The position numbers and the translations under genes were made by a program. The notes beneath the pieces were generated by a model that saw nothing but the letters and a program-made list of their open reading frames with translations, searched no databases and had not been told where the DNA came from. This document shows positions 16,014 through 23,209 of a stretch of DNA of 23,541 nucleotides, in pieces. The DNA is taken from the NCBI GenBank assembly GCA_944323095.1, contig CALURE010000010.1, positions 1 to 23,541 of the forward strand. Reading direction: 5' to 3'. Every line of letters starts with the position of its first letter. Within the stretch, counting starts at the first letter, position 1. This DNA comes from Candidatus Gastranaerophilales bacterium (GTDB taxonomy: Bacteria > Cyanobacteriota > Vampirovibrionia > Gastranaerophilales > Gastranaerophilaceae).

Positions 16014-17450
16014 ATGGAGATTATAAAGAAGATACGTTTTAGCTGGCTGCCGTGGATTGCACTTGTTATTTACGCAGTTATAACACTGCATGTAAATTTG
16101 ACATCAGGTAGAATTTGCTGGTTTGATGAAGCGCATGCATGGACAATTGCCGCGAATTGTAATGTGGTAGAAATTTTTAATCTCTTAAAAACAGAAGGTC
16201 ATACAATTCTCTGGTATTTATTTTTAAAACCTTTTGCCCTTTTGTTCAGGGAATATTACCCTTATCCGATGTTAATTCTAAACTGGTTTTTTGCCTGTGC
16301 TGCTCTTTTTATAATGATAAAAAAAGCTCCTTTTAGCAATGCTGTAAAAATTTTTATAATTTTTTCTGCTCCGATTTTTACTCTTTATATAAATCAGGCA
16401 AGATGTTATACAATGACAATTTGTTTTTTGTTTGCAGCTATGGCATTTTTTAAAGACAGGTTGAAGCATCCTTATAAATATCTTACCTGTTTGATTCTTT
16501 CGGCAAATTCCCACCCTGTAGGCGCAATTCCCGCCATTTATCTTGGAATGTTCTTTTTGTATGATTTGTATAAGGCATCTTATGTCGATAATATTATTGA
16601 TAAAAGAATTTTGAGCAGAGTTATAATTATTGCAGAGCTTGTATTTTTGTATATGTTTTCTTCATATATTGGTCTGGATATTCCTGATTATAATGTAAAA
16701 GATTCATTTATAGCTATGCCGTATTTGTTCCGGTACTTTTTTTTACGATTTGATTTCCCGTATTATATTCCGTTTTTTAAAATGCTTTTATTCCGTCTGG
16801 CAATAATATTTTTTACTGTTTTGTTGTTTAGAAAATCTATATATGCCGGATTGTTCTGGGTCTTATCTGCTTTTACAACCGGATTTTTCTTTTCGACGGT
16901 ATATTACGGCAGATATTACCATATAATTTTTATATTTATTTACGGAATAATTGCTTACTGGATATATATTCAGGATAATCCGGATTTAAAAAATTCTTTG
17001 AAAGATATAGTAAATATAATTGTAACTGCTCTAACGCTGTATTTTTGTTTTATGCCTGTGACAATACGAAAAGGCAATAATTTTTTAGGACATACAGTCT
17101 TGAAAGATGCAAAAATGCGTAACGCAAAGATATTTAGACATCCAACGACAATGGATGCAGGTGAATCTTTGCCTGAAATGGAAGTGCATAATGTTTATTT
17201 GTATGATATAAAAGGTCGTAATTGCTCAAAGTATGAAGGTTTGAGATACTATTATAATGATTATAAAAGTAGTTTTGATGTTGACGAATTATATAAACAA
17301 ATGAGTGATACAAAAGATAATTTTTTAATTTCGACTTTAAAAATTAAAAGTGAAGAATTGAGAGGCAGTAATTCCGTGATTTACATAAAGCCATATATGC
17401 AGATATATGTAAACAGGATTTATATGTTAAGCAAAAAGCCGTTGAAATAA
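16014..17450 (+). CDS. Multi-pass membrane protein, GT-C-type glycosyltransferase candidate
   Basis: 478 aa with roughly ten hydrophobic segments over the first 350 residues and a soluble C-terminal part. The first outer loop holds ICWFDEAHAW; an acidic D-E motif after TM1 is characteristic of GT-C transferases (PMT/ArnT type) that use polyprenyl-phosphate sugars. EGHTILWYLFLKPF next to it resembles the following conserved loop. The expected role is sugar transfer on the outer face of the inner membrane; acceptor and donor are unknown. It lies 18 bases after the polymerase gene but has its own extended -10 six bases before the ATG. Confidence 0.7.
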   Translation: MEIIKKIRFSWLPWIALVIYAVITLHVNLTSGRICWFDEAHAWTIAANCNVVEIFNLLKTEGHTILWYLFLKPFALLFREYYPYPMLILNWFFACAALFIMIKKAPFSNAVKIFIIFSAPIFTLYINQARCYTMTICFLFAAMAFFKDRLKHPYKYLTCLILSANSHPVGAIPAIYLGMFFLYDLYKASYVDNIIDKRILSRVIIIAELVFLYMFSSYIGLDIPDYNVKDSFIAMPYLFRYFFLRFDFPYYIPFFKMLLFRLAIIFFTVLLFRKSIYAGLFWVLSAFTTGFFFSTVYYGRYYHIIFIFIYGIIAYWIYIQDNPDLKNSLKDIVNIIVTALTLYFCFMPVTIRKGNNFLGHTVLKDAKMRNAKIFRHPTTMDAGESLPEMEVHNVYLYDIKGRNCSKYEGLRYYYNDYKSSFDVDELYKQMSDTKDNFLISTLKIKSEELRGSNSVIYIKPYMQIYVNRIYMLSKKPLK

Positions 17451-17469
17451 TATGAAATTTTGTTATAAT
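17442..17469 (+). promoter_or_regulatory. Promoter of prepilin locus 2
   Basis: TTGAAA (17442-17447), 16-base spacer, TATAAT (17464-17469), partly inside the end of the GT-C gene. AAGGAGAG lies ahead of ATG 17502. The layout matches the other two prepilin loci. Confidence 0.65.
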
Positions 17470-17533
17470 TATATTGGCAGCAATAAAAAAGGAGAGCAAA
17501 CATGCAAAAAGAATTATCGAAATTAAGAACGTC

Positions 17534-17543
17534 GGGGGGGGGG
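17534..17543 (+). repeat. G10 tract in the locus 2 leader
   Basis: Ten consecutive G between AACGTC and CGCTACTAG. It has the same flanks and length as the tract at 21941. Confidence 0.95.
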
Positions 17544-17610
17544 CGCTACTAGCTTCTCCACAAGTGTTCTGGCGAAAATTATTTAAGCCGGTAGGAATTA
17601 TCGTAAAAAT

Positions 17611-17887
17611 TTTCCCTCTATCGGGTGATGGTTTAAGGGAGAGGTTATTCTGTCATTCTGAACTTGTTTCAGAATCTCATTCTTATTTTGAAGGTAAGAA
17701 GATAAGAAGATATGAGGGTAAGCTATTTTCTGTAAACAGCCTATCTTCCAATCTTCCTACCCTCCTACCCTCTACTAATCTACGGGTTGCCTTGCTATGA
17801 TGATACTAATATCCCCTCCATTGAGGGGAAGTAAAGGGGAGGGTGAAAATCATCCCTCACCCCAACCCTCTCCCATAGGAGAGGGAG
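17611..17887. repeat. Cluster of dispersed-repeat-like palindromes inside locus 2
   Basis: Contains TGTCATTCTGAACTTGTTTC (17651-17670), matching 12626. It also holds hairpin CCCCTC-CATT-GAGGGG (17813-17828), hairpin CCCTCTCC-CATA-GGAGAGGG (17866-17885), and loosely complementary AAGGTAAGAAG/CTTCCTACC-type stretches (17690-17775). The CCCTCACCCCAACCCTCTCCC-type sequence (17854-17874) is a recurrent intergenic repeat style in bacteria. These lie where the prepilin N-terminal region should be. Confidence 0.55.
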
Positions 17888-18324
17888 TATTCCGTTATTA
17901 ACGGGGCAAGCATTATAGAAGGTCGTCCATACAACCCGGATGACCCCACTAATGTGTGCCAATATAAATCTCCAAACGGTGATTGTTACCCTAGTAATGT
18001 TTACACAGATTATAACTTTAGACGTGTGCTGCTTTCTACAAATGATGGTATATTTTATATTCATGCATCGGGGTGAGTTGGAAGGTCAAAGAGAACCGTT
18101 ATTTTCATCCAATCAACAAGTATTAATAGATATAAACGGACTTAATAGGCCTAACACGTTGGGAAAGATGTTTTTCGGATTGTCATGAACTATGACAAAA
18201 ATAGTGTTATGCCATTTAATATAGACAAAAGTCACGATGATATTGACAGAAACTGCAGCATAACAGGTACCGGAGAATCCTGTTTTGCAAAAATCGTTAA
18301 AGCCGGCTGGAAAATCAGCGGTAA

Positions 18325-19368
18325 TTACCCTTGGTAATGCGGCTTTATCAGGAATTTAATTGCTTTTCCTTCAATATGTTGATTTAAGGCCCATTCAACT
18401 TTATCCAGCGGCAAAGTATCAGTTATTAATTTTTCGACTTCCACATTACCGGATGCTATATAATCCAGAGCCATTCTGAAATATTTTGGAGTATGATGAA
18501 ATACACTCATAAGACGAATATCGCCGTAATGCATTTTTGTGGTGTCCAACGTAACTGTAGAACCGGATTTGCAGCCGCCGAAGAAGTGAACTGTACCTCC
18601 AGGTCTTACACACGAAAATATTCGCTCCCAGATTTCAGGCAGGCCTACACATTCAACTGCAACATCCAGCCCTTTGCGTTCTTCTGTGTATTCTCTGAAA
18701 ATTTTCTCGGGATTTTGATATTTAGTTAAATCCACAATTTCATCAGCATGAGCAAATTCTTCAGCCGCCTTTAATTTTATAGGATTTCTTCCGCCGACAA
18801 TAACTCTGGCTCCCTTCAGTTTTGCAAGACGTGCAAACATCAAGCCGATAGGTCCGATACCGATTATTCCGACGGTCTGCCCTGGCTTAATTCCTGTTCT
18901 TTCAACTCCGTGAACAACGTTTGCAAGTGGTTCACAAAAGGCAGCTCTGTCAAAACTTAAATTGTCTGGTAAAATAAGCATATTTTTTTTAACTATACGC
19001 GCCGGAACAGTTATATATTGCGCGTAAGCTCCGTTTAATAGATCCAGATTTTCACATAAATTGTATTCTTCTCTCTTGCAATAAAAACAATGACCGCATG
19101 GGGCAGAATTTGCTGCAACGACTCTATCTCCAACCTTCACGTTTTCAACACCACTGCCAACTTTTTCTACAATCCCTGCAAATTCATGTCCGAAACCTGA
19201 CGGGATTGATTTAATAAGAACCGGATGACCGCGTCTGTAAGTTTTTACATCAGTACCGCATGTAAGAGCCGATATTACTTTTACAACGACTTCCCCATCT
19301 TCAGGAGGTTTCACCATAACTTCTTCTAATTTTATATTTTCAGGTCCGTAATACTGTATTGCACGCAT
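18325..19368 (-). CDS. Zinc-dependent medium-chain alcohol/polyol dehydrogenase
   Basis: 347 aa, standard MDR length. Catalytic zinc ligands are in LTCGTDVKTY and GHEFAG. The structural zinc lobe is CGHCFYCKREEYNLC (four Cys). The Rossmann motif is GIGPIGLMFARL followed by VGGRN, suggesting NAD(P). The substrate is not readable; threonine, sorbitol and galactitol-phosphate dehydrogenases share this layout. It is preceded by a second dehydrogenase 18 bases upstream, so they form an operon. The last 13 bases overlap the end of prepilin locus 2 on the other strand. The start ATG has a weak GGTGAGAG site. Confidence 0.9.
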   Translation of the reverse strand: MRAIQYYGPENIKLEEVMVKPPEDGEVVVKVISALTCGTDVKTYRRGHPVLIKSIPSGFGHEFAGIVEKVGSGVENVKVGDRVVAANSAPCGHCFYCKREEYNLCENLDLLNGAYAQYITVPARIVKKNMLILPDNLSFDRAAFCEPLANVVHGVERTGIKPGQTVGIIGIGPIGLMFARLAKLKGARVIVGGRNPIKLKAAEEFAHADEIVDLTKYQNPEKIFREYTEERKGLDVAVECVGLPEIWERIFSCVRPGGTVHFFGGCKSGSTVTLDTTKMHYGDIRLMSVFHHTPKYFRMALDYIASGNVEVEKLITDTLPLDKVEWALNQHIEGKAIKFLIKPHYQG

Positions 19369-19386
19369 TTTAAACTCTCACCCTTC

Positions 19387-20373
19387 TCAGTCCATAACTT
19401 TTATGTATGCTTTCATAATCTTATTAGACATTGTATCAGAAAAAGCCTGTTGAATATCCTCAAATTCATATTCAGTAGAAATATTTTTAACTTTTACTTT
19501 ACCGTCTTTCAATAATTCAAGAGACTCTTTCAAATCATCCGGTGACGGGGAATAACTGCCCAGAACAGTTAATTCTCTATAGTAAATTTCGTTATTAGGG
19601 TAAGCTGTTAAATCATTCGGGGTACTTGAGAATACGAGAATTTTTCCGCCGTTTCTGACATATCTTAAAGCAGTTTCAACAGCCTGATCAGCTCCTGAAC
19701 ACATAAATACCGCATCAGCTTTAAAAGTATCCCTCAATTTTCTCACATCACATGCATCTATTCCAAAGGATTTTAAAAAATCTATTCTCTGCGCGATTAA
19801 ATCGCATCCTACAACATTATATCCGTAAGCTTTCAGGACCTGTGCTGTTAAAATCCCGATAGAACCTAGTCCTAAAACAAGAACGGTATCATTATTTATA
19901 AGAGATGCACGCTTTACTGCTCGTACAATACACCCCAGAGGTTCATAAAATGAGGCTTCCATATTAGTCAAATTTTCTGGCTTTATGTGTGCAACATATT
20001 CAAGATGTTCCTCACTTAAATAAACATACTGTGAAAAACCGCCCGGAATAAAATTTGTTGATTTAAAATGTTCACACATTGAAACATTTCCATGTCTGCA
20101 ATAAATACATTCGCCGCATGGAATATGATGCGATGTTACAATAATATCACCTTTTTTAAAATTTGTTTTAGAATTTATTTCAACAATTTCTGCAACAATC
20201 TCATGACCTAAAACTGTACCTTTAGGAGAAATTTTATGAACAAATTTAACAATGTCTGAACCACATAGTCCGCAGCCTAAAACTTTTACAACAGCACCGC
20301 TTTGCCCGTTCAATTTTATATTCTCTGCATTTTGGAGAGTAATATAACCATCATCAACAACTGCTATTTTCAT
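19387..20373 (-). CDS. Zinc-dependent medium-chain dehydrogenase, second copy
   Basis: 328 aa from ATG 20373 (MKIAVVDDGYI) with GAGG seven bases upstream; a GTG at 20385 is less likely. Catalytic zinc motifs are GCGLCGSDIVKF and LGHEIVAEI. The structural zinc lobe is CGECIYCRHGNVSMCEHF. The Rossmann motif is VLGLGSIGILTAQVL. It differs substantially from the neighbour, so this is an old duplication or two different activities of one pathway, for example oxidation of a sugar alcohol. First gene of the operon. Confidence 0.9.
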   Translation of the reverse strand: MKIAVVDDGYITLQNAENIKLNGQSGAVVKVLGCGLCGSDIVKFVHKISPKGTVLGHEIVAEIVEINSKTNFKKGDIIVTSHHIPCGECIYCRHGNVSMCEHFKSTNFIPGGFSQYVYLSEEHLEYVAHIKPENLTNMEASFYEPLGCIVRAVKRASLINNDTVLVLGLGSIGILTAQVLKAYGYNVVGCDLIAQRIDFLKSFGIDACDVRKLRDTFKADAVFMCSGADQAVETALRYVRNGGKILVFSSTPNDLTAYPNNEIYYRELTVLGSYSPSPDDLKESLELLKDGKVKVKNISTEYEFEDIQQAFSDTMSNKIMKAYIKVMD

Positions 20374-20391
20374 ATTTCGCCTCACGTAAAA

Positions 20392-20400
20392 ATTTTATCA
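20392..20400 (-). promoter_or_regulatory. Extended -10 of the dehydrogenase operon
   Basis: TGA followed by TAAAAT on the minus strand (20400-20392), about 20 bases before ATG 20373. The -35 is poor. Confidence 0.4.
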
Positions 20401-20405
20401 CAAAC

Positions 20406-20434
20406 TTGAAAATAATACTAATAAATTATATAAT
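20406..20434 (+). promoter_or_regulatory. Promoter of the GNAT-like gene, leaderless geometry
   Basis: TTGAAA (20406-20411), 17 bases, TATAAT (20429-20434), then six bases to ATG 20441. Both hexamers and the spacer are near consensus, so the predicted start coincides with the start codon. Confidence 0.7.
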
Positions 20435-20440
20435 AAATAT

Positions 20441-21421
20441 ATGACTGTTATTAGAAGATTGAATTGTTTTGATGTACCTAAAATTAAAAAAATGATTTCA
20501 TATCTTGGAACAGACGACAAATTTTCAAGAGCAATTACTGCTGAGGCATTTATCATATTACATGGAGTTCTGCCTTTAAAATATAAATTTCTGCCGGAAT
20601 CGTTTATCCTGCTTGAAAAGAATGAAATTCTCGGACTTATAACTGTTGTCCCGACTAACGGCAATCCGTATAAAATAAATATAACACGTTTAATATTTCA
20701 GCAAAATCTTTATGAAGCGGGCAAACAGCTTATTGATTTTGTAATTTCAAGATACGGGGCAAAAGGGGCTGTATCATTTAATGTTTGTGTGGATCAGTGT
20801 CACGATGAACTTTTAAATCTTTTTATGCAAGGTTGCGGCTTCAGGCAATGCAGTTATGAAAATCTATGGAAGCTGGATAATTTTAAACCGCAGACGCTTC
20901 AAAAAGCAAATTTCAGATACTGCCAGAATACGGATGCAAAATTTGTAGCAGAACTTTATAACGGGGAATTAAATTCACTTTATAAACCTTCAATGCTAAG
21001 AATTCCGGATGAATATAAAGAGCCGCTTTTTGCAGGATTGACAAATTTTTATAAAAACAGATATGTTCTTGAAGATGAAACAGGTAAAAAAATTATATCC
21101 TATCTTTCAATTACTACGAGCGATAATTTTAATTTTATAATAGATATATCAATAAATGACGGTTATAATCTTTCTTATGATGAAATAATCAATTTTGCAC
21201 TCAGTGAAATTTCACGCAAAAAAACTAAATTTTTTGCATTTTTAAAACACCGGCAATATACAAAAACTGCCGATGCTTTTGAAAAATATCTTCACGAAAG
21301 GGATTTAAACTGTATTCAAACTCAATGTGTGCTTGTGAAAGATTTTTACAAACCGGTTAAGCAATGTGAAAATGCTATTCAGGTATTTTTGTTTGGAGAA
21401 AACAGTTTAACAGCAAATTAG
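20441..21421 (+). CDS. GNAT-like N-acetyltransferase family protein
   Basis: 326 aa. The first half reads like a GNAT fold: VIRRLNCFDVPKIKKMISYL, FILLEKNEILGLITVVPTN, then LLNLFMQGCGFRQCSYENLW, which is the usual late strand with GF-x and YExLW. The classic R/Q-x-x-G-x-G/A acetyl-CoA loop is not clear, so activity is uncertain. A second, more diverged similar half follows from about residue 150. Substrate unknown. There is no Shine-Dalgarno; its strong promoter predicts a leaderless mRNA. It ends TAG-TAA-TAA, overlapping the prepilin remnant on the other strand. Confidence 0.6.
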   Translation: MTVIRRLNCFDVPKIKKMISYLGTDDKFSRAITAEAFIILHGVLPLKYKFLPESFILLEKNEILGLITVVPTNGNPYKINITRLIFQQNLYEAGKQLIDFVISRYGAKGAVSFNVCVDQCHDELLNLFMQGCGFRQCSYENLWKLDNFKPQTLQKANFRYCQNTDAKFVAELYNGELNSLYKPSMLRIPDEYKEPLFAGLTNFYKNRYVLEDETGKKIISYLSITTSDNFNFIIDISINDGYNLSYDEIINFALSEISRKKTKFFAFLKHRQYTKTADAFEKYLHERDLNCIQTQCVLVKDFYKPVKQCENAIQVFLFGENSLTAN

Positions 21422-21598
21422 TAATAATTTATTTCCCAGTTGTCTCTTATAATTGCTTCTACACAGGATGCAACCTGATAATCTAAACCTGCATTACGGC
21501 ATCTGGTATAAATTTCTTCAGAATTTATACTGTTAGATGAATGATGCGGAATAGAATCTGTCTTAGATAAAGTTGCTAAATTTGCATTTTTATCAAAA
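21418..21598 (-). pseudogene. 3' remnant of a prepilin-like gene
   Basis: On the minus strand about 60 codons end at TAA 21418. They include IYTRCRNAGLDYQVASCVEA and then IIRDNWEINYY. The pattern (Cys pair, then I-I-x-D/N-x-W-x-I and a short end) matches the C-termini of the prepilins in this window (TAIIMLDGWKISNDYP; SVVVYDGWQFSKDYPW). There is a stop immediately upstream and no start, so only the 3' end survives. Confidence 0.6.
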
Positions 21599-21610
21599 TA
21601 ACGTTATAAT
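21582..21610 (+). promoter_or_regulatory. Promoter of the HTH gene, leaderless geometry
   Basis: TTGCAT (21582-21587), 17 bases, TATAAT (21605-21610), six bases to ATG 21617. No ribosome binding site. Confidence 0.65.
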
Positions 21611-21616
21611 TATTAA

Positions 21617-21844
21617 ATGAGTAAAATTGTAAATGAAATAAAAAATCTTACAAATGATAGAGATATGACATTAAAAGAGCTGGCTGAGCAAATTGGTAAA
21701 TGTCAAAATAAAAAATATTCGCTGGCCAGTTTGTCTCAAAAATTGAGAAATGAGACAATATCTTATAAAGAAGTGAAATTAATTGCTCAAATATTAGGTT
21801 ACAAAATAAAATTTGTAGATATAAGAAATAATAGCTTTTACTAA
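21617..21844 (+). CDS. Small helix-turn-helix DNA-binding protein (XRE/Cro-like)
   Basis: 75 aa. The HTH is roughly residues 17-48: MTLKELAEQIGK, an insertion, then SLASLSQKLRNETISYKEV, followed by a helix AQILGYKIKFVD. LKELAEQI...SLSQKLRNETI is the XRE pattern (helix 2, turn, recognition helix). It is likely a transcription regulator. It stands directly upstream of prepilin locus 3 (67-base gap) and could regulate it, but no operator is identified. Confidence 0.8.
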   Translation: MSKIVNEIKNLTNDRDMTLKELAEQIGKCQNKKYSLASLSQKLRNETISYKEVKLIAQILGYKIKFVDIRNNSFY

Positions 21845-21849
21845 TAGTC

Positions 21850-21877
21850 TTGAAATATAACAAAAATGTGTTAAAAT
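21850..21877 (+). promoter_or_regulatory. Promoter of prepilin locus 3
   Basis: TTGAAA (21850-21855), 16 bases, TAAAAT (21872-21877), 33 bases before ATG 21911. GAGAGG (21901-21906) is the ribosome binding site. Confidence 0.6.
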
Positions 21878-21910
21878 ATATATAGATTTGTTATAAAAAA
21901 GAGAGGATAT

Positions 21911-22752
21911 ATGCTAAAAATGGTAACAAAAAATACCGTCGGGGGGGGGGCGCTAAACGCTTTGTTCAAGCTGTTTTTCGGAATATACTAAAACAAATTC
22001 AGAGTAAGTCCCGAATTTATTTTGCAGGTAAAGTTAATTTTGTACAATTTTGCGTCTCACATTCTTTTCGTCGGTGTAAATCTGCGTTTACACTTGCAGA
22101 GGTCTTAATAACACTTGGCATAATTGGTGTTGTCGCTGCTCTTACGATGCCTTCTTTGATTGCAAATTATCAAAAAAAAGCTGCAATTACAAAGTTAAAA
22201 AAGATTTATGCTGTTCTTTCATCTGCTTATAATTCTGCTGTTTATGATTTTGGACCTTCGGAATTTTGGGATTATCCTTTTGAAGGTAATACTACGGAGG
22301 TAGAATTCTTTAAAAAATATTTTGCACCTTATATTAAAGTTCTTTATAATAAAAGATATAGTAGCAACAAGTACAAGGTAAAAAATATAAATGGAGTAGA
22401 TACAGGGTTTGATGCCATACAGCATGATGATCTTATTGGAACTGTTGATGGAATTTGTCTTTTGCCCTGGAGTAATCATGCGGTTTTTGTTTTTACCGTT
22501 GATTTGAATTGTTCTGCGCCGCCGAATGTTTTGGGCAGAGATGTATTTGATGTTGCTGCATTTAATACTTCAAGTCGCTCTGTTTATGTTCCCCATTTAA
22601 GTGAAATAAATTCTGCTTCTGATAAAAAAAATATACGAGAAAGATTGATTGAGGAATGCAAGGCTGATGGTTATAAGGGTGGTGGTTCTACTAGGTGTAT
22701 GTCAGTTGTGGTATATGACGGCTGGCAGTTTAGCAAGGATTATCCCTGGTAA
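21911..22752 (+). CDS. Type IV pilin/type II secretion prepilin-like protein, locus 3, with frame break at a G10 tract
   Basis: From ATG 21911 the 0 frame gives MLKMVTKNTVGGGALNALFK and stops at TAA 21989. One added G makes a continuous 280-aa protein to 22752: VGGGGAKRFVQAVFRNILKQ through CKSAFTLAEVLITLGIIG. Between the tract and FTLAE (F at 22087) that frame contains no ATG, GTG or TTG. The first ATG (22147, unbroken ORF of 201 aa) lies inside the hydrophobic helix and would lose the prepilin motif, so it is a poor start. The mature region has the helix GIIGVVAALTMPSLIANYQKK and the C-terminus SVVVYDGWQFSKDYPW. The leader would be processed before Phe (A-F rather than the usual G-F) by a prepilin peptidase. 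Confidence 0.75.
21941..21950 (+). repeat. G10 tract in the locus 3 leader
   Basis: Ten G between ACCGTC and CGCTAAACG. One G more (or two fewer) fuses the leader to the prepilin frame. Confidence 0.95.
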
Positions 22753-22759
22753 TGAATGA

Positions 22760-22785
22760 AAAAGACCGGATTTTTCCGGTCTTTA
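22760..22785 (+). terminator. Rho-independent terminator of prepilin locus 3
   Basis: AAAGACCGG (22761-22769), loop ATTTTT, CCGGTCTTT (22776-22784). Eight bases after the stop codon. It may also act for the convergent small gene. Confidence 0.85.
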
Positions 22786-22819
22786 ATTATAAACTCTCAT
22801 TCTTACTAAACAATAAGCA

Positions 22820-22975
22820 CTATCTGACTGCTTTCAGTCCTGCTTGAATACCTGCATCCGCATTAATTTGTTTTGCGGATAATAATGCCATATGACGGCG
22901 TTTTCTCGCTCCTCTTAATATAAATTCCACACTGTCGCATACATTACACGAAGGTGTTACTATCTTTTTTAACAT
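22820..22975 (-). CDS. Hypothetical 51-aa protein with CxxC motif
   Basis: ATG 22975, preceded by GGAGA with eight-base spacing, ends at TAG 22820. The start MLKKIVTPSCNVCDSVEFIL contains C10-x-x-C13, a possible metal or redox site. RGARKRRH is a basic patch, and the end QINADAGIQAGLKAVR is probably an amphipathic helix. No membrane segment. Function unknown. The good ribosome binding site and sensible composition support it as a real small gene. Confidence 0.65.
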   Translation of the reverse strand: MLKKIVTPSCNVCDSVEFILRGARKRRHMALLSAKQINADAGIQAGLKAVR

Positions 22976-23165
22976 TTTTCAATTCTCCATTAAGTTCTGA
23001 TTACTATTACATATATCGGAACTTTTAATAAAAACTTTAATTTTTATCTTAATTTGTAAAATTTTTGTAATAATAAATTGTATGTTATCTTAAACCTGTT
23101 TACATGTTAAATCAGTTAATAAAATAATGCCTGTTTAATTCGACGATGGCGATATAAGGCATTAA
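22976..23165. other. AT-rich intergenic region without a supported gene
   Basis: Very AT-rich, with several weak TATAAT-like hexamers on both strands and a 7-bp inverted repeat TAATGCC (23125-23131)/GGCATTA (23158-23164). I see no coding frame. It probably carries the promoter of the 51-aa gene. Confidence 0.4.
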
Positions 23166-23192
23166 AAAAGAACCCCTCAAAGGGGTTCTTTT
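23166..23192. terminator. Bidirectional terminator after rpmA
   Basis: AAAAGAACCCC (23166-23176), loop TCAAA, GGGGTTCTTTT (23182-23192). On the minus strand it lies 17 bases after the rpmA stop. Confidence 0.9.
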
Positions 23193-23209
23193 GGTTAAAT
23201 TTTTGTTAG

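Larger units (their letters stand above)
17502..18337 (+). pseudogene. Decayed prepilin locus 2: leader with G10 tract and C-terminal half, N-terminal helix missing
   Basis: ATG 17502 with AAAGGAGAG starts MQKELSKLRTSGGGRY and stops at TAG 17550. With one extra G it reads RTSGGGALLASPQVFWRKLF and stays open to 17800. Between 17550 and 17890 I find repeats but no FTLAEVLITLG motif in any frame. From 17894 a prepilin-like C-terminal half begins (VINGASIIEGRPYNPDDPTN) and is broken: the frame shifts near 18070 and back near 18165. There LNRPNTLGK runs into DVFRIVMNYDKN, close to the LGRDVF of locus 3. It ends CFAKIVKAGWKISGNYPW. The last 13 bases overlap the convergent dehydrogenase gene. It was once a full family member; expression of a functional prepilin is unlikely. 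Confidence 0.75.

Noticed and set aside
17474..17800. 108-aa open frame from a TTG, reading MAAIKKESKHAKRIIEIKNV then GGGALL
   Set aside because: The TTG lies next to the -10 with no ribosome binding site; the AAGGAGAG site serves ATG 17502. I treat this as the shifted frame of the locus 2 leader, not a separate gene.
17853..17887. CRISPR-like repeats or a terminator in the CCCTC/GAGGG cluster
   Set aside because: No regular repeat-spacer unit; the hairpins are not followed by a T-run. They fit dispersed intergenic repeats better.
22147..22752. ATG 22147 as the start of prepilin locus 3
   Set aside because: It lies inside the conserved hydrophobic helix, downstream of FTLAE in the same frame, and has no ribosome binding site.
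7845..22752. Diversity-generating retroelement acting on the prepilins
   Set aside because: No reverse transcriptase, template repeat or adenine-biased variable repeat pair is visible in the window.
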